DNA of 64,000 bases, taken from assembly GCA_007922195.1 (NCBI GenBank), contig ML681971.1, positions 5,145,721 through 5,209,720 of the forward strand. Direction: 5' to 3'. How positions within the stretch are numbered: the stretch's first letter is position 1; every line of letters starts with the position of its first letter. Position numbers and translations under genes: made by a program. The notes under the pieces are model-generated. The model had not been told where the DNA came from. It saw only the letters and a program-made list of their open reading frames with translations, and did not search any database. This document shows, in pieces, positions 56,561-64,000 of this stretch. The stretch is from Podocnemis expansa (Eukaryota > Chordata > Testudines > Podocnemididae).

Positions 56561-58979
56561 TTTATCTTATCTCCTTCAACCTGCATGCTTAGCCAAAAGT
56601 TGGAGCTTGCAGGGTTGATTCTGTTAGGATGAGAAGTCAGTGATATAAGTCAAGTGAATTCTTTGTGGTTTATCTGGCAAAAAAGTACCCACAACTGTGT
56701 TTCCCTGAAAACAACAGAAATCAGCAGCAAGTCATTTCCTTGCTCAGAAATCCCTGATCTGTTGTTCCAGCAAGTTCTGCAGCCAGGATCCCGTTGTTTC
56801 TTCTTGGGGTCACACCTGCCATTGCTTCTTTTGTTTTTTTGCCACGAACCAGTAGGTATGGTAAACTGTAAATCTGCCTGCATTGGTTCGGGACTGACCA
56901 TACTGCTTATTGCCTTGTGGATCACCCTCAACTCTCCACCCCCACCCCCAATCTGCAGCTGTTCGTACAGGAAGTGAGTCAATCCCTCCTTTTGATGAAA
57001 GACAGCATTTGCGCCCTCCTCCTTTTCTTGGGCTGTGGCTGACTTTGGATCCAAGGTTCATCTGCTGGCAGCCATTAGCCTATTTCAGCAGAACCTGGCA
57101 GCCCTTACCATGCTATCTGGGCACCTACCTACATCTCCAGCATCCAGTCTGCACCCATTTGGCAACTCTTGTGAGTGAGCCTGCTGTATCAGTTGTGAGC
57201 CAGCTGTCTGCACATCCAAGAGGGAGAGCAGGCTAAGGGCATATGGTGGAATCCTGGGGTTTGTTGCAAACTCTTCCACTGATTTGGGCCAGAGTTCAGT
57301 AAACACTTGCCTAACTTTAAACACGAGTAGGCCCCCTCAACTGAAACCAGGACTGGCCAGTTAACTCCTGTGGAGCTCAATGAGGGCAGGACTGGGCCCA
57401 GGACATCATATATCTCTGTTAAAGAATGGAGCCATTTCAAATGTTTCATGTATCTGCACTGAACCAGCCCTGTTGGAATTTAGACCGGGCACTGTTTGAG
57501 GCACGATTGACATCTTTTCACCTTCACGCAGCATTTTGCAAAGCTACGTTAAAAGCTCATTTGTCTTTCTACAGAGTCGTATATGCTTTTATTTCAGAAT
57601 AAAGCAAACGGAAAAGAAACAAAGTAAATCTTCACAAGAAAGCAGTGTATGTCTCTCCATCATGCTGTTTCTGTGTGCCCGCCTGGTCTGCAGTATATAT
57701 CTTTTGTCTCCTCTTCTAGGCCATTGGCTCTTTGGGGTCTGGACCATCTTTTTGTTGTATGCGTCTGTGTACAGCACCTGGCACAGTGGGGGTTCCAGTC
57801 CCTGACTGGCACTCGTAGATGCTGCTGCAATATCAATAGTAAATAGTGCTGCAGCAGCTTTTAGAATGAAATGACATCTGCCCCAGCTGAGGGGATGCAC
57901 CTTAGATACGTAAAGGCACATAGCCAAGAAAACAGGTCCTAAGGTTACACGTAACAGTCATCTCTAAAGCATTCCCCTGTGGGGTTTGGTAGCACTGATC
58001 TCCACACAGTGGGGTCTGCTTTCCTAGTACAAGTACGCTCATGGCTGTTCTGTTTGTCTGTTGATTTAACAACCTAGTGATTGAAATGCCTTTGCTTGGA
58101 ATGGCCAGCCAATGGCCATGAGCATGCCAGCTCCTTAATTGTATTCTGTAAACAACTGCCATTAAGTCATGGCTTAAGGGCCGAATCCTCAGGAAGCTGT
58201 TTTGTGCAGCTTGGCACTTTCCTCCTGCAGCTGGGAGACGGGGTCAAAGGAAGAAAAGCGCAGATATTGTTTTAATCTTCTTCTTAACCATAATTGCTTT
58301 TTGCCAACCCCCCAAGCCCGTTCCAGGAGATGGACTTCCCTTGTAGATTGCTTTGTGTTTCACTCATTGGAGACAGGACGGGGCCTGTGTCAGCCCAGCC
58401 ATGCATTAATACAGCTGTAAATGAGATTTACCAGCTTCAAATTAGATTATTTCCAAGGCTCCAGTTGTTCTCCAGAGCAGAAAAGACAGGCAAACAGACA
58501 AGCAGCCCTGATCCACAGAGAAGAGCTTGACAAAAAGAGCCGAATTCTGCCATCAGTCTGAGAGATGAGTGGGAACCAGTGCCTGGGGAGCGAAAAGCCT
58601 GCCCTTGTTCAGGGGTGCTGGGATCTAGACCAGGATCCAATGCTCCATTTTCCAAGCAGCCTGTATCTTTGCAGTGGATTTGAAGAACATCTGTGGAGTT
58701 CAAGGAAGTTAGAACTGGATGCAAATTCTGCTGGTGGAGTCTCCCTCTGGTGACCAGGGAATACAGAAGGCTCAGTGCTTGGATAAATAAGCACCTGAAA
58801 GCGTAGCTGATTGTGACACAAAACTCTTGGGACCGGGGCTCTTGCAGATGCTGGGCCTGATTCTACATTGTAAGGTGGGTGTGCACTGCACCCGTTCTGA
58901 TTGACTAGCATTTTACGTCACTTTCTGCAGTGGTAAATGGTCGGCTAAGGTGCAGCTCATCAGAGAATCTGGACCATAG
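56561..58979. other. Unique sequence with ancient repeat scraps
   Basis: L2/MIR 3'-type wording (GTACAGCACCTGGCACAGTGGGGGTTCC) at about 57660-57800. Other old repeat scraps near 57340-57430 and 58855-58980 share the CTGG-A-TCAGGCC vocabulary. The block 58080-58290 is repeat-free and AT-rich. No gene recognised; frames up to 134 codons are not supported. Confidence 0.35.
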
Positions 58980-58983
58980 TCTA

Positions 58984-59160
58984 AACAAACAAGGAATCCT
59001 GTGGCACTGTTAAAGAATAACAAATGTATTCATCACATGAACTTTTGTGGGCACAATCCCACTTCACGAAAGCTAATGCAATAATAAATGTGTTAGTCTT
59101 TACAGTGCCATAGGACTCCTTGTTTGTTTTGTGAACTAAATTAACACTGCTACCCCTCTG
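58984..59160. mobile_element. Palindromic-family copy, centre deleted
   Basis: The left half CAAACAAGGAATCCTGTGGCACTGTTAAAG and the right half TTAGTCTTTACAGTGCCATAGGACTCCTTGTTTGTTTT face each other. The centre is shortened to CCCACTTCACGAAAGCTAATGC, so one conserved block is lost. The family terminus CTAAATTAACACTGCTACCCC follows. Confidence 0.75.
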
Positions 59161-59650
59161 ATGTTTGGTCTATAATCTGATTCTTTTCTAGCTCACCTCA
59201 GCTCACACTGGAAAGGAACTGCATTGACATCAGGGCAGTTGCCTCTGATTTGCACTGCTGGTTGTGGTGGGGGTGCGTGCCCCAGCATCAGGCCCCCATC
59301 TTTGCTATAATTGCTTCCAGTTGTTTTGTAAAGAGTCTCAGCTCTACAGCCTGTCTCTGAAGGTGGGTCCCACTGGACAGGTCTGGACTGTGGTCCCTGC
59401 ACCTGCCCCAGTCACCAGCACTGTCAGTTTGGGTTTTGTTATCAGCACTAGATTGGCATTTTTGTTTTGAATGGACAGTCTTGTTTCTATTGAGCTGCTC
59501 CTGTTAAATGAGAAGCAAGGGGGCCATCCAGCAGGAAAATTATGCATTGAGAACAGCAGTGTCTCCGCAGCTGTTTAATGAGAACACGCTGTGGTCAAGC
59601 TGGAAGCTCTGAGCATCCCCAGAAGTAACATTGCACCTGGACCAGCCACA

Positions 59651-59840
59651 CTTTAGGCCAGTGGTCTTCGAACCTTTTTTCAGGACCTAGCTGAAAAAAA
59701 TTTAGGTCCGTGACCCAAGAATTCCATCTTTGAGCAATGCATTTCAGTGTTTTGGCAGTTGCAGCAGAGGGAGCTATGATCCAGTGCCTGTGACCCAGTA
59801 CTGGGTCCCAACCCTACATTCAAAAACCACTGCTTCAGGC
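59651..59840. mobile_element. hAT-like MITE with 8-bp TSD
   Basis: CTTTAGGC (59651-59658) and CTTCAGGC (59833-59840) match at 7 of 8 positions, flanking a 174-base element. The element starts CAGTGGTCTTCGAACCTTTTTT and ends TTCAAAAACCACTG. Confidence 0.85.
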
Positions 59841-61300
59841 TGTCTCCTGTCATAAACCCTGGTGTTGCAGGTGGAGCAGCCAGCTGGTACACCTGGGACT
59901 GAATCAGGGACCCCTAGGCCTAAAACCATGAACTGAAGAGCCAAGGATGCCTTTGGGGCCATAACAACCTGTGGACTGACCCTGAAAGAGATCTGTAAAC
60001 ACACTCTGCAATTGGTGACCCTAAGTCTCCATAACAGCTGCAGCTGCGCAGCCCCTGGCGTGTGGCCAGTACAACCCAAAATACAGATGGCGCTAAGAAG
60101 CGGAGACCCTAGCTAGCTTCTGCCAATATGGAGCCATGGAGTCTTTGATGCAGTTTAATACTTCCTCCCCACCCCACTGGTGGAACAGCTAAGAGCAAGC
60201 TCTTCTCACACTTAGTGCTGCCACATACATGCATACAAAGCTGGTGTGAGATGCTGCTCAGTCAAGTGCTACACCTGGGCCAACAGGCTGTAACTGACCA
60301 CACAAGGTGCAAGGTTTGATGCCTTTAGGGTCTCACATGAGGTGTTTGCCCCCAGAGCTGGTTGATTTTCTCTGGTATGCACACCCCAGGAGGCCAGGAT
60401 CTCTGGTATGGGTGGGGTGCCTTCTGTTTAGCTAGATGCAGTAGGACAGGGAGGTAGATGAAGTATGAGCAACATGGGGAGTGCCTCAGAGGCTCAATAC
60501 ACTTTTGTCTGGGGCTGATTTACAGCCATTTGCCCATCCCACCACCTCAGTAGCACACCCTTCCCCTTCCAGGCACTGCAGTGCTGGATGGAGACAGCTG
60601 ATGGCAATGAGCATCACTCCATTGGATACAGGCAAGTGATGCCAAGTGACACCTGCTTGGAGCTGGCCCAGGACCTGCCCATGAGATGACTTTGTTTTCT
60701 GGACCCTCATCTCCCCAGGGGGTTTGTGGCACAGCCCAGTTCCTGACTCCTGGGCCCAGCATGCAGTTGTGGAGGCCAGTAGGGTCTTTGCTGAGGAATG
60801 CTTTGTAAAGGAAGCTGCTGATCTGTGGATCCCCCTTGCAGTCAGTGTCTGATGGTTGCACATAACAGACCAGATCAATCATTAAACAGGTAGGAATGAG
60901 AGGGGCAAGTTCTTCTTGGAAAGCCCCAGGATTGACCCTGGGACTCTGGAGAGGAGCATGAACCCCACCCACCGTCCCTGGCCCTTCACCTACCCGCATT
61001 TCTGCAGGGATTAAGGGGGACAGGGTCAGTCTTAAAGGTCTGATCCCAGCTTAGTGAAGTTAATGGAAAGTCTCCTGCTGCCTTTGAGGATTTGGGTCAG
61101 GCTCTAGTGGCTGTGGGCTCCCATAGGGGGTACAAGGAGCCATACACAGGCAGTGGGGCATTGGCAGCCAAGTGCAATGTGCAGGAGGGAAAGCCTGGTA
61201 ATTAACGTGCTAGCTGGGACCCAGGAAATCAGGTCTAGTTCCTTGTTTCCACTTCAGATTCTGGTGTGAACGTAGGCACAGCGGGAACAAGCACCTCCTG
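59841..61300. other. Unique sequence, no gene recognised
   Basis: Ordinary mixed sequence. Frames of 130 and 150 codons on the minus strand (60486-60999) overlap each other in different phases without homology. Old repeat wording near 61010-61110. Confidence 0.35.
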
Positions 61301-61309
61301 CTGTAATAG

Positions 61310-62640
61310 CCCTTCTCCTTCGAGCGCTGTTCACATCATTCAGTTACAGGTGTCTACGTGCCACAGCACACAGTAACTCGGAAAGTTTTTAGCGTTAGCT
61401 TGTCAGGTCAGGCCACACAGCCAACACCCCCTCCACGCCGCGGCCACAGGTATATAGGTGACCGTGACCCTGACCCTCCCAGTTCCTTTTTCCGCCATCA
61501 GCGTCAGTTTGGATCAGCATTATCTTGCAAAACGCAAGGGCCTCTTCTTTCGTGCAAAATTCGAAATGCCAGGATTCATGTCATGCTTAGGATGCTGCAA
61601 GGCTTTCCTGATGGATGATCCGCACGAGAAGTGACTCGCTTGCTTGGGTGAGTCCCACATCAAAGCGGATTGCCCTATCTGCTGATCCTTCAAGCGGAGG
61701 ACTTGGCTAGAAAGGGAGCGTCACCTCCGCCTCATTTTGGGGACCGGAGTCGCTCCACCTGAAAGCGGCCGAGCCACCAGCGCTCCGCCGAACCCTCGAT
61801 CGGCCCAGGCTCAAAATTCCTGCCGATCCCCGGTACCAGGCCCAAGATCTCAGTCCTCCATGGTACCTTCCAGGCACCGACCTCACTGGTCTCCTGGTAG
61901 TCTCCTAGCCACCCCGAGCAGGGCCATGGCTCAGGCACTGGCTCGCCAAGTGCCCTCAAATCCGGCTTCGGTGCAGAACACGAGGCAACTGGCCACAACA
62001 GCACCACCTCCCTTGGCGCCGCTGGACACAGCACCGCCCACAATTCCGGCACTGGCTACGAGTCTGGCACCACCTGCAAGTCCAGCACCGCTGGCAAGCC
62101 TGGCGCCGCCACCAAGCCTGGTACTGCTGGACCCAGCACCATCGCCGATAACCCCACTTCCAGTGCCGTCACTTTCGGCACCGCCAACACTTACACTGAT
62201 ACTGGTACTGTCTCAGGCCTCCTCACCTCTCTCTAACCCGGCACTGTCGAACCCGGTACTGGGCCCAAGTTCAACGGCTCCTCACTGCTTCCCAGACGAA
62301 TTCTCGGTACCGGACTGCTGACTATCAGGGGGAGGTCATCCAGGTTGTCCTCAGAGGATCCCTTTCCTCCCACACAGAAGAAACGCCTGAGAAAGCGAGC
62401 CCGCAAAAGCTTCGTGTCACCGAGTGCACGGCGCAGGCACCCATCAGGGGAAACACTTGGCCCCCTCATTATGCCTATGCTGCCGTTGAGGTCCCCGCAC
62501 AACGAATGGACTCTCGACTGGCTCAATGCGATGGCAGACAACAACTCCCGGTATGCACGTTTGCCTGCACCGGAGTCCTCAGATTTCTCCGACGATCCAA
62601 ATTGAAGCCCCATCCACTCTTAATTCTCAGTCTCTTCTGA
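61310..62640 (+). pseudogene. DIRS-like retroelement remnant (terminal repeat and gag-like ORF1)
   Basis: The left part (about 61310-61500: CCTTCGAGCGCTGTTCAC..., TATATAGG, CCCAGTTCCTTTTTCCGCC) looks like a terminal repeat with a TATA-like box. From 61566 the plus strand encodes a cysteine/histidine knuckle of the vertebrate DIRS gag type. The visible pattern at 61602-61686 is D-P-H-E-K, a stop where the first Cys is expected, then L-A-C-L-G-E-S-H, then D-C-P-I-C. This frame has in-frame stops (TGA at 61632, TGA near 61680, TAG near 61708), so the protein is broken. Downstream, proline/alanine-rich sequence (GCACCG/GGTACC-rich, 61740-62320) and a basic patch (QKKRLRKRARK, about 62375-62405) fit the rest of such an ORF1. 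No reverse transcriptase or recombinase follows; the copy stops by 62640. Confidence 0.6.
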
Positions 62641-64000
62641 TGGCTAAGTTTACTATCTTTTCAAATTATTTCTGTATTCATGGGCTAAAGACCTGGATTT
62701 CTAAGTCAAATAAATTAAGCAGAAAAAGCATAAATAAAATCCTTCCATTGTACTTTATGATAATTACAACCTTGTTGATTTTCCAGAAAAGGATGCTAGA
62801 CAGCTGGCTGGGACAAAAGTCCATTTTGGGTAGGAAATTTCTGCTATCCTGTGAATGACAGAGATGGCATGCATCCTGAAGCAAAGTGGGCAGCTAGTTT
62901 CCGCCCCCCCCCCCAGCCTCCGGCCATCTCTCTTTAGCAGCATGAGCCTGAATCTATCTCTGTCTCTTTCTCTCATTAGCATGGCGCATTACCAGACAGC
63001 AGTACCTTGGGGCTCTATCCTAACTAGTAGGATAATTTTGCTGTAGATACACAAACAGATTTTCAAAGGTTCAGCAACTATACCACAGTCAAAGCCAGAT
63101 TCCAAAGACCTTGCCCTCATTTGGACACTTAAATACCACAGGGCTGTGCCCCAATGTGGCAGGTGAAAAATCTGGCATTTTATTTTGGTGCCTGTTTGGG
63201 AGCAGTGCATTTCAGGATACTGAGTGATAGTGGTGGGATTTTTCTGAAATTCTTCATTAGGACTGAGGTGGGAAACTGGTATAGACTTGTATGAGTATGT
63301 GGAGAGAAGTGGATTGACGCCTGCATTTCCCGTACGTTCTATTGCTGCTAATGGTTTACTCTGTGTGTGAGTGTGTGCTATTTCTGTTTTATTGGTAGCT
63401 GGAGCGGCCTAAATTCTGCGGTGCCAGAAATCTCCTCTGATTCCATCTCTTTGCCATGGAACAGTTGTGGGGGGTTTTTTATGGGCTGCTCTTGTTTTCC
63501 ACTGTCACAAATGTGCTGCTTGTGCAATTCGCTCATCTATATTTAGTCTGCGTAAAGAGGTCTCCATCTGTGTTTAAGGGAGCCTGGGGAAGCATTGAGT
63601 TAGGGAAGCTGATGCTACCATCAGTCCATCTTCATTCATGGAGCTCACTATTATTTTATGAGGTCTCGGGAGAAGGATAAAAATGCCGTGTTCGAAACAA
63701 CTGCCCGTAAATCCTTGTCGGTGAAAGGCTGTGAGCATCTGAGGAGCTGTGTGAGAATCCCCTCGTACACACACAGTGAGTGCTGAGGGCTGTGTGTTAC
63801 TGGACGGGGGAAGGGCCCGATCCTGCCCCAGTCAGGTAAATAGGAATTTTATTGTTGCCTTTTGTGGGAGCAGGACTGCAACACATGCCCCATGTCTTGA
63901 GGGTGAGCTTGGAGCCTCTTATTTTGGCAGCGATACCTACTGTAGATGGTCATCACGATTTGAACCTGGGCCCTCCACAGAACAGGCTGCTTGAGCTAAA
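62641..64000. other. Unique sequence at right edge
   Basis: A C10-11 run lies at about 62907-62917. The block 63230-63760 is repeat-free and AT-rich with conserved-looking wording (CATTTCCCGTACGTTCTATTGCTGC; GAAGGATAAAAATGCCGTGTTCGAAAC). No exon could be supported. Confidence 0.35.

Noticed and set aside
60486..60999. 130- and 150-codon minus-strand frames
   Set aside because: They overlap in different phases without homology or splice signals.
61737..62321. 194-codon plus-strand frame, Pro/Ala/Ser-rich
   Set aside because: It lies within the DIRS-like remnant, in a GCACCG/GGTACC-rich stretch, and is out of phase with the recognisable knuckle motif. Treated as part of a dead element, not a gene.
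1..64000. CRISPR arrays, operons, prophage or other microbial systems
   Set aside because: Introns, LINEs, SINEs and MIR-like repeats show vertebrate DNA. No regularly spaced direct repeats or compact gene strings were found.

Overview
This is vertebrate nuclear DNA. It is gene-poor, rich in old transposons and has long introns. It fits an archelosaur (turtle or crocodilian): CR1-family LINEs dominate, with many degraded MIR-like and hAT-like copies, a tRNA-derived SINE with a CR1-type tail, a palindromic repeat that looks Penelope-like, and a DIRS-like gag remnant. I saw no copy of the usual turtle Cry SINE, which leans weakly towards a crocodilian. The species is inference only.

Two protein-coding genes can be recognised, arranged head to head. 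On the minus strand, positions 7319..634 hold the first two coding exons of STRA6, the retinol-binding-protein receptor. The rest of that gene lies left of the window. On the plus strand, positions 28242..31625 hold the first coding exons of CCDC33. Splice sites and phases agree in both genes. As I recall the human 15q24 order, STRA6 and CCDC33 are also divergent neighbours there, which supports both calls. The roughly 21 kb between them (7320-28241) should contain both promoters and any 5' untranslated exons, none of which I could place. The right half (31626-64000) is probably CCDC33 intron or lies beyond the gene; I found no further convincing exon.

Layout: 1-7.3 kb, STRA6 exons and intron with MIR-like repeats and one palindromic-family insertion with a 14-bp target duplication. 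7.3-28.2 kb, intergenic, with many palindromic-family copies, a hAT-like element, a SINE, a nuclear-receptor half-site cluster and a ZNF143-like motif. 28.2-31.6 kb, CCDC33 exons, a G-rich minisatellite in intron 1, and a promoter-like cluster and MITE in intron 2. 31.8-37.2 kb, two CR1 copies. 37-42 kb, mostly unique sequence with MIR-like pieces. 42.4-47.7 kb, a minus-strand CR1 broken by a hAT-like insertion and ending in a hAT/minisatellite/inverted CR1 structure. 49.8-54.5 kb, a three-layer nest (hAT-like in CR1 in CR1). 54.9-61.3 kb, mostly unique sequence with several conserved-looking AT-rich blocks. 61.3-62.6 kb, the DIRS-like remnant. 62.6-64 kb, unique.

The most interesting non-genic signal is the palindromic family. 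Its arms carry the conserved core blocks of a hammerhead ribozyme (CTGANGA, a self-complementary stem, GAAA, then a 2-bp stem with a four-base loop), and one copy has a paired substitution in the stem. It also departs from the canonical motif at two places. I found no operons, CRISPR arrays or microbial systems, and none would be expected.
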